Source of the DNA: Oscillospiraceae bacterium
GTDB taxonomy: Bacteria; Bacillota; Clostridia; Oscillospirales; Ruminococcaceae
Direction of reading: 5' to 3'
NCBI GenBank assembly: GCA_020024475.1
Contig: JAHHTS010000050.1
Location: forward strand, 1 to 15,315
Length of the DNA stretch: 15,315 nt
The position numbers were made by a program, and so were the translations under genes. Within the stretch, counting starts at the first letter, position 1, and each line of letters begins with the position of its first letter. Positions 1 through 8,522 of this stretch are shown one piece after another. The notes beneath the pieces are model-generated. The model was not told the DNA's origin. It was given only the letters and a program-made list of their open reading frames with translations, and ran no database searches.

Positions 1-2
1 CG

Positions 3-176
3 TTGCCTATGCACACAGCTTATAAAAATTTAGGATTTGATATTAAAGATTATCCGAATTCTTATGAAAGATTTGCTAACGAGATCACACTTCCACTTCA
101 TACTTGTCTTAGCGATGAGGAGGTGGATTATGTAATACAAACATATAGTAAGATTGTTAAGGGGTATAAGAAGTGA
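3..176 (+). CDS. DegT/DnrJ/EryC1-family sugar aminotransferase, C-terminal fragment (5' end outside window)
   Basis: An open frame enters from the left edge and stops at TGA 174-176, giving 57 residues. It reads like the last part of a PLP-dependent sugar aminotransferase: LPMHTAYKNLGF, then ITLPLHTCLSDEEVDYVI. This matches the usual end of the family, a substrate-side P-x-H segment, an 'xLPLHPxLTxEEVxYVI' segment and a final helix. Such enzymes transfer an amino group from glutamate to a keto-sugar nucleotide. The PLP lysine and cofactor-binding residues lie outside the window, so the substrate cannot be named. Its stop overlaps the GTG start of the next gene (GTGA), suggesting translational coupling. 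A second, unrelated-looking member of the family lies at 9811-10947, so the locus probably makes or uses two different amino sugars. Confidence 0.85.
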   Translation: MPMHTAYKNLGFDIKDYPNSYERFANEITLPLHTCLSDEEVDYVIQTYSKIVKGYKK

Positions 177-958
177 ATAAAGAAATAGTGGATGGTTTAG
201 TATCAATCATAATGCCATCATGGAATACTGCTCAATTCATTAGTGAAAGTATTCAATCTGTATTAAATCAGACATATAAGAATTGGGAATTGATAATAGT
301 AGATGATTGTTCTACAGATAATACAGATGATGTTGTTAAAAAGTTTGATGATGAGCGAATTAAATATTTCAAAAACGAAAAAAATAGTGGAGCAGCATTA
401 ACGAGAAATAGAGCAATACGTGAATCTAATGGTGAGTGGATTGCTTTCTTGGATTCAGATGATTTATGGCTTCCTGAAAAACTTGAAAAACAAGTTGCCT
501 TCATGGAAAAATATAATTATAAATTTTCTTATCATGAATATGTAAAGATTGATGAAGAATCTAAACCATTATATATATATGTTTCAGGCCCGGAAGTAAT
601 AACAAAACACAAGATGTATAATTATGGGTATCCAGGTTGTCTTACGTTTATGTATAATGCAAAAAAATATGGATTGATACAGATAAAGGATATAAAAAAA
701 AATAATGACTATGCGATTTTACTACAATTATGTAAAAAAGAGAATTGTTATTTATTAAAAGAAAATCTTGCTGAGTATAGAATAAGAAAAGTTTCTATTT
801 CACATGATAAATTGAAAAAAAAGTTAAAAAGCCATTATGATCTTTTTCATTTTTGTGATGAAAAATCTGTACCAGTTGCATTATGGTATGCAATATGGAA
901 TCTTTTTTATGGTGTGTTAAAGAAAATCAGATATGAAAAAACATATAATGTGAACTAA
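173..958 (+). CDS. Family 2 glycosyltransferase (TuaG-like)
   Basis: Predicted cytoplasmic, inverting GT-A glycosyltransferase of 261 residues that would add one sugar from a nucleotide donor to the lipid-linked repeat unit. The start of the GT2 fold is clear: VSIIMPSWN at residues 10-18, nucleotide-binding IVDDCSTDNT at 42-51, NSGAALTRNRAI at 71-82, and the DXD-type metal site LDSDDLW at 93-99. The C-terminal third (YRIRKVSISHDKLKKKLKSH, around 205-224) resembles the group that includes Bacillus TuaG. The start is GTG at 173, with AAGGGG at 159-164 eight bases upstream, and it overlaps the previous stop by 4 bases. There is no transmembrane segment. A run of nine A at 694-702 lies inside the gene. 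Donor and acceptor sugars cannot be read from the sequence. Confidence 0.92.
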   Translation: MNKEIVDGLVSIIMPSWNTAQFISESIQSVLNQTYKNWELIIVDDCSTDNTDDVVKKFDDERIKYFKNEKNSGAALTRNRAIRESNGEWIAFLDSDDLWLPEKLEKQVAFMEKYNYKFSYHEYVKIDEESKPLYIYVSGPEVITKHKMYNYGYPGCLTFMYNAKKYGLIQIKDIKKNNDYAILLQLCKKENCYLLKENLAEYRIRKVSISHDKLKKKLKSHYDLFHFCDEKSVPVALWYAIWNLFYGVLKKIRYEKTYNVN

Positions 959-1004
959 ATGATTTTGGAAAGGAATTGCATAATTATAATTATGTGGAAA
1001 TGAT

Positions 1005-1784
1005 ATGGGGGATATTGAGGTTTTAATTGTAACAATGAATAGAGATACGGCAGATTTTGTTGAAGAGATGAATATACCTAGTGATGTTGATGTTATTGTA
1101 GCAAATCAAGCTGATAAATTTGATTATTCTGAGCAATATACAAAAGATAATAGAATACGCTTTATAACGCATAATACAAAAGGGGTTGGAATTAATCGAA
1201 ATATTGCATTGTTAAATTCAGGTGACGATATTTTAGTTTTTGCTGATGATGATATAAAGTATCGAGATGGGGCTTTTGAAGAAATTCAAAAGGCTTTCCA
1301 AAAGTCTCCTGATGCAGATGGATTTATATTCAATGTAAATACTATAGGTCAAGACATGGGTCGCAGAGAAAATGCAGAGATAAAACGCGTTCGTACATAT
1401 AATTTTCTGAATTATGGAGCAGTACGCCTAGTTATTAAGAAAGAATCTTTAAAGAAAAATGCAATTTATTTTTCTGAAATGTTTGGTGGTGGTGCTAAAT
1501 ATGGTTCGGGTGAAGATACATTGTTTATTCGAGAGTGTTTAAAGAAAAATCTAAAACTTTATACATACCCCTTTATTCTAGCTGATGTATACCAGGAGAA
1601 GTCCAGCTGGTTTGAAGGGTATAATGATAAATATTTTTATGATAAAGGAGCACTCATGAAGGCTTGTTTTAGAATGATATACCCTATGCTCATTGTTGCA
1701 TATGCAGTGAAGTCAGCAAGGAAGATGGATAAAAAATTTTTGGATATACTGTACACAATGAAAAATGGGGCAAATGAATTTTAA
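1005..1784 (+). CDS. Divergent GT-A (family 2-like) glycosyltransferase
   Basis: A 259-residue protein that looks like a GT-A glycosyltransferase but lacks the usual N-terminal signature. It opens with EVLIVTMNRDTADF. Where most GT2 enzymes have V-D-D-x-S-x-D it has IVANQADKFD (residues 31-40). The later landmarks are present: GVGINRNIAL at 60-69 (the 'G-x-x-x-x-R-N-x-g' element), an acidic metal site FADDDI at 79-84, and GSGEDTLFIRECL at 167-179, where the E-D pair occupies the usual catalytic-base position. A hydrophobic stretch near 222-235 may form a membrane-associated helix. An in-frame TAA at 987 limits the start, and ATG 1005 with a weak GGA at 996-998 is the first candidate after it. 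Its place between a GT2 and the polymerase supports a role in repeat-unit assembly. Sugar specificity is unknown. Confidence 0.78.
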   Translation: MGDIEVLIVTMNRDTADFVEEMNIPSDVDVIVANQADKFDYSEQYTKDNRIRFITHNTKGVGINRNIALLNSGDDILVFADDDIKYRDGAFEEIQKAFQKSPDADGFIFNVNTIGQDMGRRENAEIKRVRTYNFLNYGAVRLVIKKESLKKNAIYFSEMFGGGAKYGSGEDTLFIRECLKKNLKLYTYPFILADVYQEKSSWFEGYNDKYFYDKGALMKACFRMIYPMLIVAYAVKSARKMDKKFLDILYTMKNGANEF

Positions 1785-1832
1785 AAGAATAAACGTTAGT
1801 TTTAAATTATGTAGATAAGGGGAATTTCTTAA

Positions 1833-3278
1833 ATGACTGGTAATATAAAAAATATGTATGACAAATGTGTAACATTTATAAAAAACGACTCTATTTTAAT
1901 AGATGCGGTAGTATTGTTCATTGTCAGGGTACTTTATTCATTTATTACATTCAAGTTATTGAATCACACATCATATTTTCCAAATGTTAGTTATGGTGTG
2001 AATTTGAAAAGCTATCTATCGCTTACTATCAAGGATATAATTCCATTAATCACATATACTGCAGTAATGCTTTTTATGCTTACAAGAAAATATAACGTTT
2101 ATTTTATCAAGATATTTGTAAGTATTCTGTTTTGTTTGTATTATTTGCCGGTTAATGCGTCATATTCACTCAATCAAGTGACGTATGTATACATGATTCT
2201 GACAACAATATATACAGTATTAATAATACATCTGCTTTCAGTTGATTGGAAAGACATAAGAGCATTTTTGCATTTGAAGAATAAATTTGCTAATAATAGC
2301 AGAGAGAATACATGTTGTGAGAACACAATTGTAAACAAGAAGAAATGGTTAAGTATTTTTTTTGGTGCTCTGTGCATTACATATATTATATTTAAAATAT
2401 ATTATAACGGATTTACATTTAATATATCTATTTCACATGATATAGTGTATTCAGTTAGAGCGCAGTACGCCACTTTTTTAGACAATATATCTGGTACATT
2501 GTTCGCATATGTTATTTCGTTATTAGTTAATCTAATAAGCTTTATCACTCCAATATATTTATTATATTCATTAGTTAATCATAGTGTTATTGGGGTTATT
2601 ATTTCTGTCGTAACTATCTTATCACAGTACTCCATTGAGGCTGGAAAAGGCATGTTGTTTATGGTTCCAATCATAGTGTTTATTTTTATATTAAATAAGC
2701 TTAATTTGTTGGATTTTGGATCAAGGTTGATATATGTAGGAATGTTGATTTTGATAGTCATATCATTTTGTGTTGTATTAATAAAAGGTAGTAGTTTTAT
2801 TTACACATACATCATTAGAAGAGAAATGTATTTGCCAGCAAGACTTAATGAGGTGTATTATGAATTTTTTTCTTCAAATAAGAAAATACATTGGAGTCAA
2901 AATACATTTATTTTACAGAATATTTTTAGTGATGTATATGCCGAGGGACCGTTGGATATAATAAATAGATTATATTTTAACGGAAATGTTGTTTCACCTA
3001 ACACTGGAATGTTTGCAGAAGCATATATGCATTTTGGGATAATAGGGGTTATGATGTACCCAATTTTATTAAATCTATTAGCTCAGGGCTGTGCATTAAC
3101 TTATACCAAAATTGGAAAATGCATTTCAATGTTTGTCGCAGTTAAGTTGACAATTTTATTAACAAACGTGCCTATGGTGCGCACAGATTTTGTTTTGTCA
3201 GCTATTTTATCAACTGTTTTAATATATTTTGTTTGTTATGTTTCGCAAAAAAAGAGAGGAAATTACAATAAAAAATGA
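1833..3278 (+). CDS. wzy: Wzy-type polysaccharide repeat-unit polymerase
   Basis: Integral membrane protein of 481 residues with about a dozen hydrophobic segments (for example near 22-42, 68-84, 90-107, 117-136, 172-191, 219-248, 250-266, 275-290, 299-317, 400-416 and two more before the C-terminus). It also has a large outside loop at roughly 320-395. The segment NTGMFAEAYMHFG at 390-402, followed directly by a transmembrane helix, is characteristic of oligosaccharide repeat-unit polymerases. These join flipped, lipid-linked repeat units into long chains on the outer face of the membrane. Sequence conservation in Wzy is low, so the call rests on topology, that motif, and position next to glycosyltransferases and a Wzx flippase. 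The start is ATG 1833 with AAGGGGAA at 1817-1824. The stop overlaps the next start as ATGA. Confidence 0.85.
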   Translation: MTGNIKNMYDKCVTFIKNDSILIDAVVLFIVRVLYSFITFKLLNHTSYFPNVSYGVNLKSYLSLTIKDIIPLITYTAVMLFMLTRKYNVYFIKIFVSILFCLYYLPVNASYSLNQVTYVYMILTTIYTVLIIHLLSVDWKDIRAFLHLKNKFANNSRENTCCENTIVNKKKWLSIFFGALCITYIIFKIYYNGFTFNISISHDIVYSVRAQYATFLDNISGTLFAYVISLLVNLISFITPIYLLYSLVNHSVIGVIISVVTILSQYSIEAGKGMLFMVPIIVFIFILNKLNLLDFGSRLIYVGMLILIVISFCVVLIKGSSFIYTYIIRREMYLPARLNEVYYEFFSSNKKIHWSQNTFILQNIFSDVYAEGPLDIINRLYFNGNVVSPNTGMFAEAYMHFGIIGVMMYPILLNLLAQGCALTYTKIGKCISMFVAVKLTILLTNVPMVRTDFVLSAILSTVLIYFVCYVSQKKRGNYNKK

Positions 3279-4276
3279 AAAAAAACAAGGTGACGATTAT
3301 ATGTTTTGTATATAATCATGAAGAATTTATAGCAAAGACGTTAGATGGATTTGTAACTCAAGAGACCAATTTTAAATTCAGTGTTATAGTTCATGATGAT
3401 GCTTCCACGGATAAGAGTGCAGATATTATAAGAAAGTATGAGAAACTTTATCCAGATAAAATAGATGGAATATATCAAAAAGAAAATCAATATTCTAAAA
3501 ATATTGATATGGATGTGAAATATATTATACCTATAGTAGATTCAGAATATATCGCATATTGTGAAGGGGATGATTATTGGGAGGATGCGTTAAAGCTTCA
3601 AAAACAAGTAGATGCGTTAGACAATAATTTGGATTGTGAGATGTGCGTTCATAAAGTGGCAGAAGTAGATATAAAGGGCAATAAAAATGGACAATATTAT
3701 CCTAATTATGAAATAGAAGAAGGAATTATTAAATCAGATAAGTTCTTAGAAATGTGTGAGTCGTATAGCTTTCACACAAGTAGTTATATGTTGAGAACTA
3801 ATAGTTGGCTAAAATTTAAAACAGAAGATATTTCATTTAAAAATATTGCAAGTGTTGGTGATGAAATTATGCTTTTATATTTTGGACAGTTAGGAAATGT
3901 GTATTACATAAATGAATCTATGTCTTGCTATCGCAGAGGTGTTGAAGGAAGTTGGAGTAGTAGGATAGGAAATGCAAATAATAATGTATATGTAAATCAC
4001 CTTGTGGACATGGAAAAAGTTATATCAGAATTTGATAAATATTCAAATTATAAATATCATGATATTTGTTGCAGAAGAAATGGAATATACATGTTTAAAG
4101 AAGCTATTATTTCAAAAAATTACAATAAATTATTAAGTAATGAAAATAAAGTAATATTTGAAACTCTATCGGGGAATAAAAGGTTATTTATCAAGCTTGG
4201 TACAATTTTTCCAGGGCTGATAAGATCTATTTATAGATGTCGCGTTGAACATTTGAACAAAAGACATTCTAGATAG
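3275..4276 (+). CDS. Family 2 glycosyltransferase
   Basis: A 333-residue GT-A glycosyltransferase. Visible elements are VTIICFVYNHEEFI (residues 6-19), the nucleotide-binding VHDDASTDKS (39-48), the metal site YCEGDDYWED (95-104), which belongs to the E-G-D-D-Y-W subgroup of GT2, and VGDEIMLLYF (194-203), where the D-E pair sits at the catalytic-base position. SMSCYRRGVEGSWSS (215-229) is the usual 'Y-R-x-H/G-x-x-S' acceptor-side element. There is no membrane segment, so it should act at the inner face of the membrane on the undecaprenyl-linked oligosaccharide. Its ATG lies inside the stop region of the polymerase gene (4-base overlap), so the two are probably translationally coupled. The stop is 12 bases before the flippase start. 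The sugar transferred is unknown. Confidence 0.92.
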   Translation: MKKNKVTIICFVYNHEEFIAKTLDGFVTQETNFKFSVIVHDDASTDKSADIIRKYEKLYPDKIDGIYQKENQYSKNIDMDVKYIIPIVDSEYIAYCEGDDYWEDALKLQKQVDALDNNLDCEMCVHKVAEVDIKGNKNGQYYPNYEIEEGIIKSDKFLEMCESYSFHTSSYMLRTNSWLKFKTEDISFKNIASVGDEIMLLYFGQLGNVYYINESMSCYRRGVEGSWSSRIGNANNNVYVNHLVDMEKVISEFDKYSNYKYHDICCRRNGIYMFKEAIISKNYNKLLSNENKVIFETLSGNKRLFIKLGTIFPGLIRSIYRCRVEHLNKRHSR

Positions 4277-4288
4277 AAGAGGAAGAAG

Positions 4289-5755
4289 ATGGAATCAAAA
4301 AGTAATACTAGTAAAGAAAGCGTTGCGTCTAATTTAATATGGCGAATTGCTGAAAGATTTGGAGCACAAATTATACAGCTTATAGTGTCAATTGTTTTAG
4401 CAAGATTGTTGGCACCAGAGGCATACGGAACAATAGCATTAGTCGTAGTTATTGCGCAGATATCACAGGTTTTTGTAGATAGTGGTTTGGGAAATGCACT
4501 TATTCAAAAAAAAGAAGTGGATGATTTAGATTATGCATCTGTTTTTTATTTTAATGTGGTATGGTGTTTTATAATATATGCAATTATTTTTGTGACAGCA
4601 CCATATATGGCATCATTTTATGATGATATGTCATTAATACCAATAATAAGAGTATTATGTTTAACGGTTGTTATATCTGGCTTGAAAAATGTTCAACAGG
4701 CATATGTCTCAAGAAATATGATGTTCAAAAAATTCTTTTTCGCAACCATTGGTGGAACAATATTATCGGCAGTGGTCGGAATAATTCTAGCAATATTGGG
4801 AAAAGGAGTATGGGCTTTAGTTGCTCAAAAACTTGTGAATATCGGAACAGATACACTTGTTCTATGGTTTACGGTAAAATGGAGACCGAAGTTAATGTTT
4901 TCGTTTATTCGATTAAAAACACTGATTTCATATGGATGGAAATTACTTGCTTCGGCCTTGTTAGATGCCGTTTATGGAAACTTAAGACAGTTATTAATTG
5001 GAAAAATGTATTCAAAAAGCGATCTTGCATATTACAATCAAGGAGATCAATTCCCTAATATTCTGGTAACAAATATAAATTCTTCAATTGATAGTGTGCT
5101 TTTACCAACTATGTCAAAAGAACAGGACAACAAGGAAAATGTAAAAAACATGACCCGTAGAGCAATTAAAGTAAGTACATATGTAATGGCACCATTGATG
5201 TTCGGACTGTTTGTAACAGCTAAAAATGTTATTATAATTGTTTTATCTGAAAAGTGGCTTGATTGTGTTCCATTTTTGCAGATTTTTTGTGTTGCATATT
5301 TATTTTATCCAATTCATACATCAAATCTAAATGCGATAAAAGCAATGGGGCGAAGTGATTTATTTTTAAGATTAGAGATCGTAAAAAAAATGATTGGATT
5401 ATTCTTATTAGTTGTATCAATGAAGTATGGAGTTATGGCCATTGCGTTAAGCTCTCTTGTTACAACATTTACAGGGATTATAATAAATTCTTGGCCGAAC
5501 AAAAAACTTTTAAACTATTATTATTTAGATCAGTTAAAAGATATGGGATCTAGTTTATTGCTGGCAGGTATTATGGCAATTGGCGTATATTTCATAGGAA
5601 AAATCAAATTAAATATTCTTGCACTATTAATAATTCAAGTAATGTCAGGTGGAATTATATATATAGTGTTATCTTTTATTTGTAAAAATGAATCGTTTAT
5701 TTATTTATTGGAAATCATGAAAAATTTGTCTAAAAAAAGAAATAGGCGTAATTAA
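4289..5755 (+). CDS. wzx: Wzx-type polysaccharide flippase (MOP superfamily, PST family)
   Basis: A 488-residue membrane protein that would move the completed lipid-linked repeat unit from the inner to the outer face of the cytoplasmic membrane. The N-terminus carries the pattern typical of the PST/TuaB group: a short soluble lead, then NLIWRIAERFGAQIIQLIVS, ARLLAPEAYGTIAL, and VDSGLGNALIQKKEVDDLDY, before the third helix. The rest alternates hydrophobic helices with short charged loops, about 12 to 14 helices in all, including the MOP-type middle segment YYNQGDQFPNI near 250. Length fits the family (about 480-500). The start is ATG 4289, preceded by AGAGGAAGAAG. With the polymerase at 1833 it defines the locus as Wzx/Wzy-dependent rather than ABC-transporter-dependent. 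Confidence 0.93.
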   Translation: MESKSNTSKESVASNLIWRIAERFGAQIIQLIVSIVLARLLAPEAYGTIALVVVIAQISQVFVDSGLGNALIQKKEVDDLDYASVFYFNVVWCFIIYAIIFVTAPYMASFYDDMSLIPIIRVLCLTVVISGLKNVQQAYVSRNMMFKKFFFATIGGTILSAVVGIILAILGKGVWALVAQKLVNIGTDTLVLWFTVKWRPKLMFSFIRLKTLISYGWKLLASALLDAVYGNLRQLLIGKMYSKSDLAYYNQGDQFPNILVTNINSSIDSVLLPTMSKEQDNKENVKNMTRRAIKVSTYVMAPLMFGLFVTAKNVIIIVLSEKWLDCVPFLQIFCVAYLFYPIHTSNLNAIKAMGRSDLFLRLEIVKKMIGLFLLVVSMKYGVMAIALSSLVTTFTGIIINSWPNKKLLNYYYLDQLKDMGSSLLLAGIMAIGVYFIGKIKLNILALLIIQVMSGGIIYIVLSFICKNESFIYLLEIMKNLSKKRNRRN

Positions 5756-5805
5756 GCCGATAAATATAATTCACTAAATAAAGGTAAAAAATCTGCTAGA
5801 CTTAC

Positions 5806-5816
5806 AAAAGGAGAAG
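5806..5816 (+). promoter_or_regulatory. Strong ribosome binding site of the first ATP-grasp gene
   Basis: AAAAGGAGAAG lies 4 to 14 bases before ATG 5821 and contains a full AAGGAG at 5808-5813, which fixes the start of the downstream gene. The gap 5756-5820 is the longest in the window (65 bases). I see no convincing promoter or terminator in it. Confidence 0.75.
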
Positions 5817-5820
5817 AATT

Positions 5821-7089
5821 ATGAAAAAGATATTAATGCTTGGGACAAGCAGTGGTTCAGTCAAAATGATAGAGTATGCCAAAAGTATTGGAGTTTACAC
5901 AGTTGTTACAGATTATCTTGAGCCAGAAGAATCAAATGCTAAACTTATTGCTGACGAAAGCTGGATGATAAGCACTGCTGATATAGACAAACTTGAAAAG
6001 AAGTGTGTAGAAGAAGGGATAACAGGAGTTCTTAGTGGTGTAAGTGATTTTAATGTTACACAGGCAGTTAAGCTTTCTGAAAGATTACATACCCCATTTT
6101 ATTGTGATAGTAATGTGTGGGCATATAGTAGAAATAAAGCTGCATTTAAAGAAAAATGTCGTAAATATGGGGTTCCAACTGCAAAACAGTACTTTGTTTC
6201 AAATGTTCCTACAGATGAAGAAATAGATAACATAGATTTCCCAGTTGTTGTCAAACCAATAGATGCCAGCGCTAATAGAGGATTTAGTTATTGCTATAAT
6301 AAACAGCAATTTTTAGAAGGGTATGAGAAGGCCAAAGAAATATCGATTAGTGGAAACATAGTTATAGAAAAATTATTAAAAGGTAAAGAATATACAGCGT
6401 TTTATGCTCTGGCAGATGGAGAAGCTCGTTTAGTGAATTTTTGGACAATGCTATCGCAGTCAGGCATGCCAGAAAATTGTTATTCTGTAAATATGTCTGT
6501 GGCTGATGCATTAGAGCAATATAATAAAGATGTAGATTCCAAAGTAAAGAAATTATTAAAAGATTTAGGCTATAGAGATGGTATCGTTTGGATTGAATTT
6601 ATGGCTGATGAAGATAATAGCCTTAATGCACTAGAAATAGGACATCGTTTATCAGGAGAAATGCTTTGGCTGCCATTAAGTAATGTTCGAGGCTTTAACG
6701 CTATGAAGTGGCTAGTTGATTATGTTGTCAATGGGAAAAATGAGGTATCTAAGTTGCCTTGCAATCAAACAGATAATAGTATTCAGTGCGCTTGTTCTTA
6801 TATTTTATGGACAAAACAAGCAGGGATTGTTAAATCCGTTAAAGGATTTGATGATTTGTTAAATATCAAAGGAAGAAATATAAATGTTATAGCAAAGATA
6901 GGAAAACATATTGATATATATAGATATGGAGCCATTGTAACATTTTATTCAGACGATATAGAACAAATGATAGCAGACATAAAGTATATAGATAGTAAGG
7001 TTCAAATATTAGATGAGAATGGACACGATATGTTAATTCATTTTGATAATTTTGAAAAAATTAAGAAAATATATAATCATACAGTCTAG
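5821..7089 (+). CDS. ATP-grasp ligase, first of a paralogous pair
   Basis: A 422-residue ATP-grasp enzyme. Family members activate a carboxylate as an acyl phosphate and join it to an amine, thiol or similar nucleophile. A Rossmann-like pre-ATP-grasp domain opens the protein (KKILMLGTSSGSVKMIEYAK, then VYTVVTDYL, 25-33). Next come the linker motif RNKAAFKEKC at 104-113 and the ATP-binding lysine in FPVVVKPIDAS (K145). A loop, ANRGF, stands where the glycine-rich loop should be. VIEKLLKGKEY (E183) and the metal-binding segment ALEIGHRLSGE (E272, R276) follow. The C-terminal 120 residues resemble the extra domain of L-amino-acid ligase-like members. Against the second ATP-grasp (8523-9728), the first 145 residues run collinearly, with K145 at the same position. 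The substrate is unknown. Context (amino acid permease next door, amino-sugar genes downstream) suggests amino-acid attachment to a polysaccharide precursor. Confidence 0.85.
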   Translation: MKKILMLGTSSGSVKMIEYAKSIGVYTVVTDYLEPEESNAKLIADESWMISTADIDKLEKKCVEEGITGVLSGVSDFNVTQAVKLSERLHTPFYCDSNVWAYSRNKAAFKEKCRKYGVPTAKQYFVSNVPTDEEIDNIDFPVVVKPIDASANRGFSYCYNKQQFLEGYEKAKEISISGNIVIEKLLKGKEYTAFYALADGEARLVNFWTMLSQSGMPENCYSVNMSVADALEQYNKDVDSKVKKLLKDLGYRDGIVWIEFMADEDNSLNALEIGHRLSGEMLWLPLSNVRGFNAMKWLVDYVVNGKNEVSKLPCNQTDNSIQCACSYILWTKQAGIVKSVKGFDDLLNIKGRNINVIAKIGKHIDIYRYGAIVTFYSDDIEQMIADIKYIDSKVQILDENGHDMLIHFDNFEKIKKIYNHTV

Positions 7090-7116
7090 TATGATTTTAA
7101 CGAGGAGCAGAATAAT

Positions 7117-8490
7117 ATGAAATTAAACCATTCAAAATCAATGAATACTTTAGATGTTTTGATGATTGCTTTTGGCGCAATGATTGGATGGGGATGGGTT
7201 GTTTCCTCAGGCGAATGGATAAAACAAGCAGGGGTGTTGGGAACTGCATTAGGGTTTATTATTGGTGGAACGATGATATATTTTGTGGGGTTAGTATACT
7301 CTGAGTTAACGACTGCTCTTCCTAAAGAAGGTGTATTTGGATTTTGTAATCATGCATATGGTCATTATATTGCGGGAATATGTATGTGGATACTTATATT
7401 AAGTTATGTTGGAGTTGTTTGCTTTGAAGCGTGTTCATTTGCAACTGTAATACAGTATTTGTTTCCTGGATTTATGAAAGGGTACTTATATACAGTGTCT
7501 GGATTTGATATATATGCATCTTGGTTATTATTGTCTATAATAACTTGTATCCTGATTATTGTTATAAATGTTAGAGGGATAAAAACAGCAGCAGTAATAC
7601 AAACCATTCTAACAATCATAATAGCAGGAGTAGGTGTGTTACTTATAGCATCGTCAGTATTAAATGGTGATATGTCAAATATACACAATCAAGTTTTTGC
7701 GAAGGGTACACATCAAGATATTATTAAAAATACATTATCTATCGCTGTGGTTGCACCTTTTTTCTTGTTTGGGTTTGATGTGATTCCTCAAGCTGCTGAA
7801 GAAATCAACGTTCCATTAAAAAAACTCGGAAATATTCTTGTACTGTCTATTATTTTGGCTGTTGCGTTCTATACATTAGTTGTTTTTTCAATAGGATATG
7901 TAATGAATAGTTCACAAATTGAAATAGAATATAAGACCACTGGTTTGGTTGCGGCTAAGGCAATGGCTGTAGCATTTAACAGCCACAACATGGCGAAAGT
8001 TTTAATATTGGGTGGAGTGTGTGGAATATTAACAAGTTGGAATTCATTTTTAATTGGTGGAAGCAGAGCAATATATTCGCTTTCAAAATCGGGATTGTTT
8101 CCACGTAGGTTTTCCAAAATACATCCGAAATATCAAACACCTCAAAATGCTATTTTACTTATTGGTGTGCTATCTATTATATCAACTTTTTTTGGACGAG
8201 TAATGTTAACATGGGTTGCAAATGTAGCGAGTTTCGCTTGTTGCATAGCATATTTTATTGTGTCAATATCGTATATTGCATTACGGATTAAAGAACCTAA
8301 TATGCCAAGGCCATTCAAAATAAAGTACGGAACACTTGTCGGTATCATCGCGAGTATTTTGTCGATGATGTTATGTTTATTATACATAATACCAGGAACA
8401 GGATGCACACTAAAACCTCAAGAATGGAAAATTATTATTGTATGGTTAGCAATTGGAATAATGATGTTGTTATTAAAAAAACGTGAGTGA
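7117..8490 (+). CDS. APC-superfamily amino acid permease
   Basis: Predicted 12-helix membrane transporter of 457 residues, close to the usual APC length. Helix 1 carries the substrate-backbone loop as FGAMIGWGWVVSSGEW (residues 19-34). This is a G-x-x-I-G-W-G-W variant of the common G-x-x-I-G-x-G-I-F, which I recall from one Firmicutes subgroup of the family. VYSELTTALPKEGVFGF (60-76) is the conserved helix 2-3 region. FFLFGFDVIPQAAEEINVP (215-233) is the helix 6 signature, followed by SRAIYSLSKSGLFP (316-329). The start is ATG 7117 with GAGGAG at 7102-7107. APC permeases carry amino acids or polyamines, usually by proton or sodium symport or by exchange. The actual substrate cannot be read here. 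A transporter of this type is unusual in a polysaccharide locus; lying between two ATP-grasp genes, it may supply the amino acid they use. Confidence 0.9.
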   Translation: MKLNHSKSMNTLDVLMIAFGAMIGWGWVVSSGEWIKQAGVLGTALGFIIGGTMIYFVGLVYSELTTALPKEGVFGFCNHAYGHYIAGICMWILILSYVGVVCFEACSFATVIQYLFPGFMKGYLYTVSGFDIYASWLLLSIITCILIIVINVRGIKTAAVIQTILTIIIAGVGVLLIASSVLNGDMSNIHNQVFAKGTHQDIIKNTLSIAVVAPFFLFGFDVIPQAAEEINVPLKKLGNILVLSIILAVAFYTLVVFSIGYVMNSSQIEIEYKTTGLVAAKAMAVAFNSHNMAKVLILGGVCGILTSWNSFLIGGSRAIYSLSKSGLFPRRFSKIHPKYQTPQNAILLIGVLSIISTFFGRVMLTWVANVASFACCIAYFIVSISYIALRIKEPNMPRPFKIKYGTLVGIIASILSMMLCLLYIIPGTGCTLKPQEWKIIIVWLAIGIMMLLLKKRE

Positions 8491-8506
8491 TGAGATGAAA
8501 TGAAAA

Positions 8507-8516
8507 AGGGAGAGAG
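8507..8516 (+). promoter_or_regulatory. Ribosome binding site supporting a GTG start
   Basis: AGGGAGAGAG lies 7 bases before GTG 8523. The nearby upstream ATGs (8495, 8500) are out of frame, so this site decides the GTG start of the second ATP-grasp gene. Confidence 0.65.
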
Positions 8517-8522
8517 ATTATT

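Noticed and set aside
694..702. Run of nine A inside the first glycosyltransferase, as a possible phase-variation tract.
   Set aside because: Runs of eight A are common across this AT-rich window (for example at the starts of the genes at 3275 and 9811), so one A9 is not distinctive. The frame is intact.
4657..5058. 133-residue open frame inside the flippase gene on the same strand.
   Set aside because: It lies wholly within the well-supported flippase gene in another frame, and its product shows no family pattern. It is a shadow frame.
5756..5820. Possible internal promoter before the ATP-grasp gene (TTCACT and TGCTAG-like elements).
   Set aside because: Both boxes match the consensus poorly and the region is generally AT-rich. 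The evidence is too weak to call.
7404..8408. Three reverse-strand open frames of 80-94 residues within the permease gene.
   Set aside because: They are antisense shadows of a strongly recognisable permease, without ribosome binding sites or recognisable motifs.
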